NCBI GenBank assembly: GCA_951394405.1
Contig: OX596341.1
Span: 3,126,650-3,190,649 of the forward strand
Length of the DNA stretch: 64,000 nt
Direction of reading: 5' to 3'
DNA from: Coprinellus micaceus
Taxonomy: Eukaryota; Basidiomycota; Agaricomycetes; Agaricales; Psathyrellaceae
A program made the position numbers and the translations under genes. The notes beneath the pieces are model-generated. The model did not search any database, was not told the origin of the DNA, and worked only from the letters and a program-made list of their open reading frames with translations. Positions 44,602-56,701 of this stretch are shown here, one piece after another (positions within the stretch are counted from its first letter, which is position 1; every line of letters begins with the position of its first letter).

Positions 44602-46393
44602 TCAGTATAAATCTAAGAAGTATTTATCCTTGGGCTTGGGGTTCACGCGAAACAGGTCCCCACATGTGAACTTCCTATCATCTCGAACGTCAGAAAGTGT
44701 CCACGTCCGACCAGCAGAGTACCTTTTGTCATGCTCCACGACTTCGGCAAAATATGGATTCTTGTCGACCAGAGGCCTGTAAAGGGTGTACGTCCCGACG
44801 TTCCCTAAGATCGGTTCCTCTCCAAACCAAGGGAGAACCTCGAGATAGTCGGACCACCCCTGAGTCTTGTGGGTATATTCTAAGATTTCAACCTTCGGTA
44901 CCCCCCTCCACTGACCAAGGAGGGTGCGCAAGACCTTGGGGTACTGGTAGTTCTCTTCGACGCCGGGGAGCTCCGGAGGGATCTTCACTCGGATTTTCAA
45001 CTCGGTCTCGCCACCCATCCTTGGAGGTGGGCCCAAGTTAATGAAGTCAGCGAAGAACCTCGCGACGAGAGGAGTGCAGCCGCTGAAAATATCAGCGAAC
45101 CTCACATCGATTCTCCTTTCGGAGGTGAGATGGGATACCCCGAGGTAGGTGTGGAGGTACTCCTGCTTTCTCTTTACCTTCTCGAGCACTAGGTCTAATG
45201 TTTGACAGAGCACGGATCCCGAGTCGGTGAGCCAGAGTTGGGCACACGCCTTGGCGCACTCTTGGACTACGTCTTCAGGTGGACGTGGGTAGTCCCCACC
45301 CTAACAGGAGGCCCCAACGAGGCCACGGATGCTACAGGTGGGAGGTACGACTGCACTCTTCATGACGATTGTGCACGCTTCCGCCTTCCCACCGATGGTG
45401 AGCTTCCGCATGGTTGGTGGGAGGGTGAAGCTCTTGAGCTCGGAGTGGGCCGTGATGTCATCGCTGTTCGTTATCCCCTTGAACGAGAGCCTCCGGAGAG
45501 CCTTGAGGGTCTCGCCGAGTTCGAGCCACCGCAAAACAATGTCCACAGTAAGGGGGGGGGGGTGGCGATGTCTCCGCCTTGACAGTGGCGAGGTTGGTAA
45601 ATGCGGGGTTGGTGAGAGACGGTATGACGAGGTTATCCTCGAGAATGAGATGTTGAAGGTTAGAAAGAGCGTTTCCAAGGAAAGGGTCTGCGTCGCAGAT
45701 GGTGTATGGTTCGGACATTCGCAGCCAATCCGTCGTATCGCTCTCCGTCATGAGAGTGCGAAGTACGAGAACCTCGAGCTGGGGTGACGGGTAGCACAAA
45801 GCATCCAAGAGGGGGGAACGGTCTGACGAAGTTGAGACCCTTGACGCGGTGCAAATTATCGAGTAGGGTGTAGTAATTATCCCCCGGGACGTCGTCCACC
45901 CCCGTGAGGTAATCCTCAAGGTCGACGACGAGGCCGGCTATCTTCGACAGATAGAGAAAACGTTCGAAGGTCTCCCAGCCCGCCCCGGGGTCTATCACCT
46001 TGGATGCGAAAGTCCCAGTGGAGTATGCGACCCCCTTCCACTGCTCGCCGGCCTCTGCGAGAGCCGTAAGTTGCGTCATAACTTCGGGTTCGTAGCTGTA
46101 TCCGTAATTGAAGAGACTTGATTCGGCCAGCCGATTATCGTAGGGAGTCCTCGACGGGGGCGCTGAATGTCCGGGACAGAGAAATATCGCTTGACGTCCG
46201 ACAGAACATAACCGAAGATGAGCCTGAGAATGGCGTCATTGAGAATTTGACGTTCTGTCCTGGCCCTTTCCTGGGCCGACGTTGAAGGGAGATCCGGATC
46301 GTCCGTAATACGAGGTCGTTTTGCGACATGGATATCGCTGTAGAGGATGGTCGGAGCACTATGACGGCGTTTGTGAGAGTTGTTGCCCTCCAT
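44602..46393 (-). pseudogene. F-box/LRR-like hypothetical protein, frame broken at three places
   Basis: A continuous coding signal of about 590 codons on the minus strand, from MEGNNSHKRRHS (46393) to a stop at 44602, in Leu-rich, F-box-protein-like sequence (RQILNDAILRLIFGYVLSDV near the N-terminus). Three one-base shifts break it: near 46079 (NPK/VMTQL), at a C6 run near 45811-45816, and at a C11 run near 45552-45562. A further in-frame TAG near 45300 is removed if a 48-nt GTACCT...TTAG intron is spliced. Two of three shifts sit in C homopolymers, which fits base-calling error as well as gene decay. Family assignment is tentative. Confidence 0.5.
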
Positions 46394-47432
46394 AGTTGTA
46401 TGGTACGGAGTAATGCAGTCGGCCTACGACTTATCGACCCTCTTATACCTTCACGGGCTCCTCGTTACTTGGACAATAGATGCGGTTGCTTGGAGGACGC
46501 ACAATTGACGAGTGACTTCCCGGTCGCGTCCAGCTGGACACGAGCTCGACCACTGGCGGCCAACGTTGTCGCGGGTCTAAGTAACCCTCCAATTGTTACA
46601 GGCTCATTTACATTGCTGGTCAAAATACCACGTTACTCGGTGAGAGTACCTGGGGATCGCTCAGACCACCCCGACGCGGTTCATAGCGCATTTCCGATTG
46701 GCCAGAACAAGAACCAAGGGCAACCGCAGTAAGCGCGAGAGGCCTTCAGACCCTCCCCCAATCCCTAGTTTTTATTCCACCGGCCTGACCTTGACTGCAG
46801 GACTCAGATACGTACAGTATCTTTGACCGTAGAAGACCTCTGCGTACTCTTTAGGTATGTTTCTGGAACTCCCGCCGTTACGATGGTATTGCATTTTGAA
46901 ACTTCGCCGTCCTGAAATTGAGGACTTCCATGCACCGCTGAGCAAGTAACTACAGTCTCGAGCGTGTAGGAGGAGGGAGGGGGGATATACCGATTCCTCA
47001 CGAGGTCTACCATCTGTCTGTCGTTTCACCTATCTCTCCCTCAGACGCGCTTGCTTGTGCCATGTTCCCCTCTCGCGAATCTGAATTCATTGGCAGGGAC
47101 GATGATATTTCCTAGGCCCTGAACGAAAATGTGACTATGGACGCTTCTGAAATTGCCTAGTAACCTTCGTACCAGAACTATTAGTATGTTCATTGCGAGG
47201 GGATAAAGAATGTGGTGTGACAAAGGGGGAACTTAGGTGACGAGGAGGGATTCAATCACTCGCGTCGGCTCCAAGAGCGAAACGAGTCCCTTGGTGTTAA
47301 GTTGCGTTTCTCAGGAGACGACAACATCCACTGCGTATCCTGAGAAAGCGGCCACCGGGGTATGTCCTCGCCTAACCGCCGCAAGACGCCGCCCGACATC
47401 CCTGGCTGGAACTCAGGGCAATTTGCTTGGGG

Positions 47433-47553
47433 CGATAGGGGCTTCGGCATCTGCCGAACCAAGCGGCACGGTCGGGAGTCCGCTTGATAGCCATCGTTCC
47501 TGCTCGATCCTCTTGACCACCACCATCTCCCGCTCAAGAACGCTTATCGCCCC
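47433..47553 (+). repeat. Dispersed stem-loop element, copy 3
   Basis: GCGATAGGGGC then TTCGGCATCTGCCGAA, a hairpin, with TTGACCACCACCATCTCC and a terminal CGCTTATCGCC block. The block order is the same as in copies 49595 and 55137. Confidence 0.6.
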
Positions 47554-48959
47554 TCTTCTGTGGTTTTCCAAGTGTCTCTGGGATTATACCTCGTTGAATC
47601 TCAGGGGAAAAACAAGGACAGATTCAGGATCTCGAAGATTTCGCGAATCTGTTATGCCTACCGAGCGAGAGGTCGGGAGGTACGATACTTCTTAGGGTCA
47701 AGATGCCTAGCGTCCCTTACTCCTTGGCTCTTACTCGCTCGCCTGCGACTGTACCTCTCGCTCAGCATCAGCATTGTCGATGGTCCCGACCCGCAAACCC
47801 CCCAATACGGCCAAGCGCTCGGGCCCACCTCGCGAACGTAGTGACTACGTCCGGACTCCTGAAGAAGTTGTGAGGTCGTCGAATCGTCCTGTTCTGTGGA
47901 ATGGTATCATGATGACCTCAATCCAGCTGCAGAGCAATTACTGTACCATTCTCCGTACTGAAAGGGCTGTATCCGTTGGCTTCTGGGTACGGGGTAGATC
48001 TCTTCCACTGGAGCGTACCGCGAATTCTTGCAGCTATGCTTCCCGAAGGCATCTGCGATGAAGACAGAACCAACGGCCCGGTCTTGCAGACGAGTTGTAC
48101 GTCTTCGTCTTCCCCAATCTCGTTTCGCTACACGTTTCGGCCCACTTTCAAGGTTGTTACCATAGAACTCGAGCTGCCGTGCCTGACACTAGGGGTCAGC
48201 CGACTGATGTGTCGGGCAGACAATGGCAGAAGTGCGGTGGATGGATTATGGCGAGCCGCGCTCCTGCATTCCTAACTCTCCTCGAGCTTACGTTTATGAT
48301 CCAGTAACCCCATCCCGCGTCTGTAACCCTTAAGTTCAATACTTCCTATGTGTCTCCATCCTCCGGCCCTTTGAACATAGCGAGTTGGCCAGGATGTCTC
48401 ACTAGCCCCTTTCGACGACGTCGCGCGTTTCGTGTCGAGCTTTTCAAATATCAGCCTGCTGATGGAGCTTTGAACGCTATGGTGATCATGATGCCGGATG
48501 TCCTGAGGTTCTGGAGCGGGTCTTTCGTTGGAGTTGCCATAGCTCGACCCTCCTTTTGCGGCCGGTACTACAACTTGAACGTGTCGATGGGTGTGGATCG
48601 GTGTACCACGAGTCTGCGGCCATTACACTTGTACGCGCAAGTATGAACATCGTTACGTGGAACCCCTTCTTGAACCCTTTCTTTGCACATAGAGGTTCGT
48701 CTCTCGTTCCATCCTTCGGCCATTCATGAAGTTGACGCGTAAACTCACCAAACATCAATAGATCAATGCTTTATTCCCTACGCCGACGATGATCCTTCTC
48801 GTGGTGCGCTTCCGCCCCCTTCTCAGCCACGGGTAGACGAAAGTGGGTTCAAACCGGACGACCGGCTCACTCGTTGGCGTTCAACTCAGGGGGGATCACA
48901 CTCCAAGTCACTCAAGCACACATAGTCGCGTTGGGCACTCGAACGTCGGAGTATCCGAT

Positions 48960-49240
48960 AGTACGCTGTGCTAAAGCGGGCTCTCGTCTGCCTGTGCGGT
49001 TCAGAAATCTGTGCAGGTGATAGTGGCGAGAAACAGGGCCGTTTAGCGATCACAACGAGCGGGGACATTCCCTGTGTCGGCTCCCCACTGACTCGGGAGT
49101 ACTTTCCCTGGTTTCCTGATTGCACTCTTCAGCTAGTTTGTGCCGCATGCCGTGCTCTATTATGCGCTCCTAGAAAGATCTGGGCTGGGAACCGTGCCTT
49201 TTTAGCGACCAGAATGGCCGGGGAGCAGATAGTCCAAGAA
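48960..49240 (+). repeat. Diverged repeat, partner of 54660-54940
   Basis: Shares GTTTAGCG..CA.AACGAGCGG.GA and, further on, AGCGACCAGAATGG..CGGAGC with 54660-54940, in the same order. Each copy is followed, a few hundred bases later, by a stem-loop element. Confidence 0.45.
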
Positions 49241-49594
49241 GGGGTCTCCAACGGGCGCCTTAGGGTCAGAATTCTTCGGGGTGAACGCCGGGATGGAGCA
49301 CGGTGTAAAGTACCCTGGTTGTAGGATAGCCGACGTTCATTTATGAAAATAGCGTATGTCTTCCTTTGTCCTCAATATAGTATCTTCAAGAACCCCGTAC
49401 TCAAAGTGGCGGGCGGTCCAGCTTTCAAAGGCCGTTTCGTCTACTGCACTTAAGGGCTTGCTGGATCGGTTGAATTAAGGCCCAGGGAGAACTAATATCT
49501 CTCAATAGTAGCTCAAAATCACGGCAAACACCCATCCACAGAGTTTAGAGGCTCCAATGAGCCTATTTGACGAGGGGAACGGCGCACGGGCCAG

Positions 49595-49730
49595 AGATAG
49601 GGGCTTCCGGCATGTACGGAACCGAGCCGGATGGTCTGTGCGCCTCAGTGATGAATGTCGTCCACGCTGGCAACGTTCGTCTTGACCATCATGTTCTCCT
49701 CAATCCAAGCGCTTAGCGCATCTTCATCCT
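49595..49730 (+). repeat. Dispersed stem-loop element, copy 4
   Basis: GATAGGGGC then TTCCGGCATGTACGGAA (TTCCG/CGGAA stem), GAGCC.GATGGTCTGTGCG, CTTGACCATCATG.TCTCC and a terminal GCGCTTAGCGCATC palindrome. Confidence 0.65.
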
Positions 49731-51431
49731 CATTTAAGTGGCCGTTGGTCCTTGGTTTCAGAAAGGGGGAATGCACCCGGACGACGACAAGCTCTTCGAC
49801 GACTTCAATGGTCGGCGGGTCTCGAATTGGGTGGAGGATATCTCGGGGGACAGAGGCTCGCTGCTGCGTTGAGAGGACTGTTGCAGGGTGGGCGGGCTTC
49901 ACGCCGTTCAGCTGTTTCGATTCCTTGTCCTCGTTCAACTCAGATCGCTCTCCCCGCTAGTCACTACTCAATTCTAACCTCCCTCCCTCGTTTAGAACGC
50001 AGGAACGTTCAAGCCCTCCCAACAGTCATCAGACTACTCGACATGGCCTAAAGGGAGGGGTGGAAGATGATGGCGATTACCGGCAGTTGAGTATTGGAGC
50101 TCGGGCGGTGAGTAGATACATTCTAGTAGGCAATGTAAATCCTGAATTCTACCACGAAGATCGCCAGCCTGCTAGCGCAGTCACCTACGTGGTTAAGCAC
50201 TACCGCGTACGTTGAGGAGATGGTCTCTCGAATCCTCTCCCTGGGTCAGCGCCTGGATCGGTTGGTTCAACCCTGTAGCGAGGGTTTGTTGATCCTATCC
50301 CCACATATAGGACGGTTGTGCTCTGTGACCTTCTATTCACGACTCCGGGTCTACGAGTACCCGCGGGTTATCCACATCGCACTCGGGGTGACGCCGTGGT
50401 TTCTCTCTCTTCGCCCCGCTTGGTTATCCCCGCCTCTTTGGCTACATTACTGGGACACTAAATTGCCTTGGGGGGTGTTAACGCGACTTCGCTAAAGGGC
50501 CTACGTGTGCCGTGTCAAAGGGACATACCTCTGGGGGCCGATTCACTCGGTCGATCTCGCGAATCGAGTGGCCCTACAGCCGGAGGATGGTAACTGTGAG
50601 TCAACTCGACCAGGGTATGGTAGGCTTTCGTGCTGCTCGTACGAGCTTCCACTCCGACGTCGTGGTTTCCACAGCGCGAAAATCCCTGGATTTCGAACCG
50701 ACGGGGTTGGTTGAACGCACAGGTTGCCCCTTTGGTTCCGTGTATTTAAACTCACCCCATCGAATCTCGATGGTGTGCCGCACATGGCGCTCAGCTAGTG
50801 ATTCTTCCGACCACAGACACTCTCCGACGTCTCCGTTGATCTCTCTCTCTCTCTCTTTCGAGTACTGACTGATAGTGATACGAATCTTAGCTCTGGTCAT
50901 GCGGGGGAGGTCGAGAAATTCTAAAATTAGATTTAGGCGCCTATCGCCGCCTTCGTCAGATGGCACTGCCCAATGACGACACTCTTCTCCGTGGATCCGG
51001 ACGAGGAACGAAACGGACGGCCAAGACCCACTCTCGCTGCTTCCAAACGGCTTCTTCCACACTTCGTGACGGTCTCTTCCTTCCATCTATGGTTGCCCTC
51101 CTTCCCTACTGGATGTTCTGACGCGCCCAAGCCTCACCCGAACCCACTCGGCTCTGGTGCCGACACTGCCTTCGAGCTAGCCTCGGCCATCAATGAACAA
51201 TGGACTGGGATCGTACACTTGGATGATCTCTACCACTCGCCGCTCCGTGCTGTCACCCTCGGACCAAAGGTACGTAACTCCCCGACCTTCCGGGAAACGT
51301 GGAACTTTGTACTAACAAGCGCCGCGAATCAGTCGCCGACGGGCTAGAGTCCCCTTCATCAGCTGCTCTAGATTAAATTGGGGCATGCGCTCCTTCGCGT
51401 TTCATGTTGTAAATACCCATTTCCTCCACTG

Positions 51432-51438
51432 TATATAA
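51432..51438 (+). promoter_or_regulatory. TATA box of gene 51528-53403
   Basis: TATATAA, 96 bp before the ATG. Confidence 0.55.
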
Positions 51439-51527
51439 TTGGGACTGACCGACCTTTCCCAGATTCCCAGATTCCCTCATCCCTTCTACCATCCATCCCC
51501 ATCCCTAGGAAATCGGTCGTACTCGAT

Positions 51528-53403
51528 ATGTGGTTTGGGTCTAAATTCCCCTCTCTTCTCGTTTTATGCTACACTCTGGGCGTCGCAAATGCGGATCTCA
51601 TCAGCAGTTTGAAGGGCGTCTCTGGGAGGTTCACGTTTACCTATCCAGGGCTGGCGAACTATTCTGCTGCGGTTTCCCCATGTACGTTTGTCGCCCCGCC
51701 ATGCCTTCAAGTAAAAGTACGCTGACCAGAGGATTCTGATACCCAGTCAACCTTCGCTACTCGTACCAACCTGCTGCTGTCGCCTATGTAAACAGCGTCC
51801 AGCAAGTATCTGAGGTAGTGAAAATCGGGTATGACCTCGGGTACAACGTCGTCGCTCGTGCCGGTGGGGTGCGTATTCGTCTCTTTTGTCCCCCGCCACT
51901 TCGCTGACATCCGTATAGCATAGCTATGCCGCCGGAGGTCTTGGTGGGAAGAACGGGTCCATCGTTGTTGACCTCTACAGTCTTCAGACCATGGTGACGA
52001 CGGGGGATGGCGCCGTCGCCGATGTTACGACCGGGTTCAAACTCGGAACGATCGCGGGAAATCTGTGGGACCAGAGGCGAGCGTTGCCGCACGGGACGTG
52101 CCCCTATGTTGGATGGGGCGGCCACGTAGGTGAGTTACTTGAATACGATTCCCCCACAATAAACAGACGCTGACAGAAGTGCCACACTCGAATAGCGACG
52201 GGAGGATACGGATTCACATCTCGGCTTTGGGGTATGGCGCTCGATAGAGTGACTTCGGCGCAGATTGTCCTGGCAAACGGAACTATTGCGACCGCGTCGA
52301 AGGATGTGAATCCTGACTTGTTCTTCGTGCGTTCCCTCGTCCCATAGATTCTGGGGTTTCCACTTACGAAGTCATTCGTAGGCTGTTCGAGGAGCCGCAT
52401 CTTCGTTCGGTATCGTCACGAAGACTACAATGTCAACGCTCCCCTCTCCAAACAGCACCACAACGTACGAATACGGGTGGAACCTCAACATAAACGACGC
52501 TACGACCGCGTTCCAGTCGTACCAATCGTTCTCGCTCTCCAATCCCACCCCCCCTGAATTCGGGATCGAACTCCTCCTCGCCAAGGGTTCGTCGAGAGGT
52601 ACCGTTACCTTCATGTTCTCCGGAGCCTGGTATGGGGCGGCAGGGGGACTCGACGCCGCGATCAAGCCCCTTCTGGACATCATACCCCAGAAGCCGGCCT
52701 GGAGTAACAAGAAGGTGGGTACGTACCTCGATAGCTTGAATACACTTGCCGGGGGAAGTCTCAGCGTAACCGCGCCCGATACACACGATACATTCTACGC
52801 CAAGAGCTTAATTACACCGAACGACAGCAAGAAACAGGTGCTCGCTCCCGCGCAGAAGGAGTTTATGACGTACCTCGCAAACACAGGGTTCGACTCGAAG
52901 CTGGTGAATCTTTCTTGTCTATCTATCCTTCGTTTAGAGGTTCCTTGCTGACTCGACGTCCTCGGTCAACAGGAATGGTTCATTCAAATTGGATTGATGG
53001 GAGGCAAGAACTCGGCGGTGAACTCAGTCCCTGCAGCGGACACCGCCTTCCCCCATCGGAACGTCCTACATCTCTGGCAGCTCTACGCCTACACACCGAA
53101 TAGCGCACCACCATTCCCCGCGAACGGCTTCACATTCGTTGATGGTACGTCCTTGTTACTCATTCCACAACTCGATTGCTTTTCTTATTCAAGTACTTTA
53201 CGTGTTGAAAAGGGATGACCGACGCAATCCTCCGGAATCAGCCCGCTGACTGGGACTATGGCGCGTACACGAATTATATCGACGACCGACTCCCGAACGC
53301 CGAGCAGCTGTACTTCAAGCAAAATCTCCCGAGGCTGAAGCAGCTAAAGGCAAAGTACGATCCCAAGGGCGTGTTCAATGTACCGGGTGGGGTGAAGGCT
53401 TGA
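51528..53403 (+). CDS. Secreted FAD-linked oxidase (AA7/berberine-bridge-like), bicovalent FAD
   Basis: Seven exons: 51528-51681, 51747-51868, 51919-52129, 52196-52326, 52382-52903, 52973-53144, 53213-53403 (TGA), 500 residues with all phases agreeing. The signal peptide is MWFGSKFPSLLVLCYTLGVANA. The N-terminal FAD-binding (PCMH) fold carries RAGGHSYAAGG, with His93, and LPHGTCPYVGWGGH, with Cys153. These match the histidyl and cysteinyl flavin attachment sites of glucooligosaccharide and chitooligosaccharide oxidases; the 60-residue spacing is the same. A C-terminal BBE motif (YTNYIDDRLPNAEQLYF, KYDPKGVFNVPGGV) closes the protein. It probably oxidises an oligosaccharide or other alcohol extracellularly, making H2O2. 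The exact substrate cannot be read from sequence. Confidence 0.88.
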
Positions 53404-54659
53404 GACGTTGCATGATGGGGGTCACGGACATGAGTACGAACACGGACTGACTGCGGGGACTTTTTTATTCTAAAGCTTGGACTACGCTTGGACCAAGGAC
53501 GATATGTAGTACAATGAAGGATGGATACTGGAGGATTGATCGTATTGGCGTGGCGTCTATCCCGAACGGCCACGCCATAATCACACCAGGTTTAATGCCC
53601 GGAGCGATTCAGACTACTAACCTCCCATGGCTCAACGCAGTGGTACAAGTCGTCGAGCCCCACGCATAGTCAAAATGCACGTCATAACATCACCCTTGCG
53701 GGTGTACGTATCCTTCCGATGGTGCCCCCAGGGATTTTGTCCAGGAGGAAATCTGACCAGTGGCCGGTACCCAGAGATCATCCACTCCTTCGACACGACG
53801 TGCGTCTGTGATCCGCTTGCGTGACTTGCTTTCCGAGGGTGAGATGTTTCGTCCGACAGGAGAGCGAGCTTGGGGAGGCCAAGTCGAAGAAAAAGTTGCA
53901 ATTTAGCAACGACGGCGCCTACTCAACGGCGTGGTCGAGCGTCAAACGTAGTTATTGGGAATGACCTTGGTTAAACGCAAGACTACTAGGGTGGAGGAAC
54001 TGGTACACCCCGGAGCGGGATAGCTGCGGGACCCGACACGTTGAGGACATTTGCCAGAGTCATGCGTGGGTTCAGCGTAAGGCGGTTCCGAGAGTCGAGA
54101 CCTGTGGAGTCAGGAGGGTAGCGTATAGAGGTCTTTCTGCAGGGTTATGGCCAGACCACGGCGAAGACCCTCGTCCCCGGTGAGTTCTCAATCTGTATAA
54201 CGATCGAGAGGAATATTTACCGCGACCATAGGCGGAAGGAAGAAAGTACGGTGAAGAGTAAGTTATACAGGGGGCCATGGAAAAAAGACCTGCGCGCTAC
54301 GCCGGGTTCTCGTAGTGGTACACTATAGTTACTAGGTGGAATCACATGGGTTCCAGGCTATCCTCTCTCGACCTCGGTGGGATTCTATCCTGGGTCTCGC
54401 CTCAGTTGTGCGTTCGTGAACGGATTGATTCCTCAGGGGCTGAATATTCGGTTCCAGCTCGCTCTTAGTGCTTGCATGTTGGACGTTCAGCGTTTTCCAC
54501 AGAGCTCGGGGTTCACCTTTTCCACTTATTTGACTCACTGATAGGCGCCAGACTCAGCGGGATTATACCCCCAACACACAGAGTCGTCATCCCCGGAGTT
54601 CGACCGCCGTTAGGACCAAGGTATAGGATCACGCCCTTATCGCACTGGTTTGTGCTGAG

Positions 54660-54940
54660 AGGCACCGCGATCGATTGAGTGGGCCTTAATCTGCTTGTGG
54701 AGGTCGAAGGTCTGTGTAGGCACTACTGCGTGCAACGCGACAGTAGTTTAGCGCCCATAACGAGCGGAGATATCAGTCCGTGGAGTGGTCAACTTCAAGA
54801 CGAATATCTTGATTCGGGAATATTTCTAATGTTTCCGTTATGCTGAACTTCGGCCACTGGTGCTGTATGCACCCTTCTCACATTTAATCCAGAGCTGCGG
54901 GTATGCAGTACCGTTCCAGCGACCAGAATGGTTCGGAGCC
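54660..54940 (+). repeat. Diverged repeat, partner of 48960-49240
   Basis: Same ordered blocks as 48960-49240 (GTTTAGCGCCCATAACGAGCGG; AGCGACCAGAATGGTTCGGAGC). Probably a relic of a dispersed element. Confidence 0.45.
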
Positions 54941-55136
54941 ACACAACAGTTGAGCGCGTTGGATTGGAGTCCCCAACGCTGCTTCCCCGGCAATCGCACA
55001 CAAGGATCCGCTTTCTTAGGTATATGGAGGGCACAGAACGCCCAATCATGCCGAGTATGACTCGCAAGTATAATAAACCCCCCATTCACAGGGACGAATG
55101 AACTCGTTTGGGCGGGAGAACGCCGTGAGTGCCATG

Positions 55137-55273
55137 GATAGGGGCTCCGGCAATTGCCGACCCGAGCCAGATGGTCTGTGCGTAGCAGTGATGGCCGCCG
55201 CGCATGGCGCGACAACCTTCCTCCTTACCACCATGATCTCCGCGTTCGGGCGCTTAGCGCATCCTCAGCCTCG
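55137..55273 (+). repeat. Dispersed stem-loop element, copy 5
   Basis: GATAGGGGC then TCCGGCAATTGCCGA, GAGCCAGATGGTCTGTGCG, CCACCATGATCTCCGCG and a terminal GCGCTTAGCGCATCCTCAGCCTC. Best match is to copy 49595. Confidence 0.65.
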
Positions 55274-56484
55274 TTCTATCGCGTAGCCCAGGCGGTTACC
55301 TTGCAAATTCGACGAGAAGGAACGAAACAGACAACGGGAAACACTTCGCTGATTGAGTTGAATGGGGGTCGGCTTGGATGAAGTCGAGAGAGTTGGAACG
55401 ACGTTGAGACCATGGTTAGACTCTGGAAGGATGGAAGTTGGTTTCTGGTATGCTCCCGTCCCTTCGTTTTCTGGCTAGGTTCAGTCAAACGCATCCTGCT
55501 TCCCGGACGGAATCGCCGTATCATCGCGACTTCCTCCCGCTCGGGCCACCCCGGCCAACGCCACCCTCGCTGGGGCCGTACCATGTCTTTCAGGTGCCAG
55601 ATGCCGGACGCCTACGCGAGCTCGTATCCATACGAATTCAGCGATGACGAGGGGTGCATGTCCTGATCTTCGATTCCCAGAGACTGTTTCAGACCTGGAT
55701 GCACCCCAAAGTCGGAGAGCACGACATCTTGTTCGCTAGTCCAGGGGCCTGTAGCTCTGGCATGACTGTAGCTCTCGAGGCGACCTCTCCCCGTTCCTGC
55801 GAACCGACGATGCCGTCCGTCGATTTTGCTTACGATTCGGACGGTAGCAAGTCGCTGGTCTCACCGATGTGCGGCTATTCGTCATTCCGTCCCACAAATC
55901 ACCGTGCACGCGTTGGGCGTTCCGCAGGCTCTTTCTCGTTTGAGTATCGCCCAGGTCTGCGTCCAACGCCCACATAACTCCAGGGGATACCTCGATGCAC
56001 TGCCGAATACCTTGCGCGTGCCGCCCTTCGCTACTTGATATCCGCGCACCCAAGACCTCGTGTCGACGTCTTTGACACCCTCTTCTCTGTCGTCTCCAGC
56101 GGATCGACGTCTGCGTTCGAATTCCACAGCGCATGTCCATCACGCGCTGAATGTTATCAGCTTTTGGATCGACCACCGGCGGGCGACGAGCGTGGATTCT
56201 GTGAGCAAAGCACAGTGACTTCTCGTCGAACGGGACTGTGCGATTCTCTCAGGCTGAAGATAGGCCTGACGGCTAGCTGCGCCCAACGAACGCAATCGGC
56301 ACTGACTCGAGCGAGATGCACGGTCGAGGCGCCCAGTTGGGCTTGAAATTCGGTCCTGGCCAAGTCCCCGATGTCGGTCTCCCCGTCAGCCCGACCCCGT
56401 CACTTTTGAAGTCGAGGACCAGGCGCTGGTTCCCAATCGCCAACCGCCAGCCAGCTCTCTACGCGCCAGCCACTGCGTTCGAAG

Positions 56485-56490
56485 TATAAA
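56485..56490 (+). promoter_or_regulatory. TATA box of gene 56702-61617
   Basis: TATAAA in the context GAAGTATAAAGACC, 212 bp before the ATG. A long CT-rich leader follows, typical of strongly expressed fungal genes. Confidence 0.55.
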
Positions 56491-56701
56491 GACCGCCCCG
56501 AGACGGTTCTCGTTCCCTCGTCTCCCATCCGTTCTTTGCTTTCAATTTCCTTTCGAAGTCGCTAGTCGACTCTCACACTCCCTATATACCACACACATCT
56601 ACTCTACTATCTATACCACAACCTACTCCCACTCTCCTTCCTCGCTACACTCTTTAAACTTCTTTATTCTATACATCCCCCTCCTCCCTTCGTCGATCGA
56701 A

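Larger units (their letters stand above)
46394..51431. other. Gene-poor region with decayed repeats
   Basis: About 5 kb with no supported gene. It holds two clear copies of the dispersed stem-loop element, a diverged repeat shared with 54660-54940, and a CT microsatellite near 50840-50858. No reverse transcriptase, transposase or integrase motif was seen. Confidence 0.5.
53404..56484. other. Gene-poor region with decayed repeats
   Basis: No supported gene. It includes the second copy of the diverged repeat and a stem-loop element. Confidence 0.45.

Noticed and set aside
46394..51431. Intact retrotransposon or DNA transposon in the gene-poor region
   Set aside because: No reverse transcriptase, integrase, RNase H or transposase motif in any frame, and no long terminal repeats seen.
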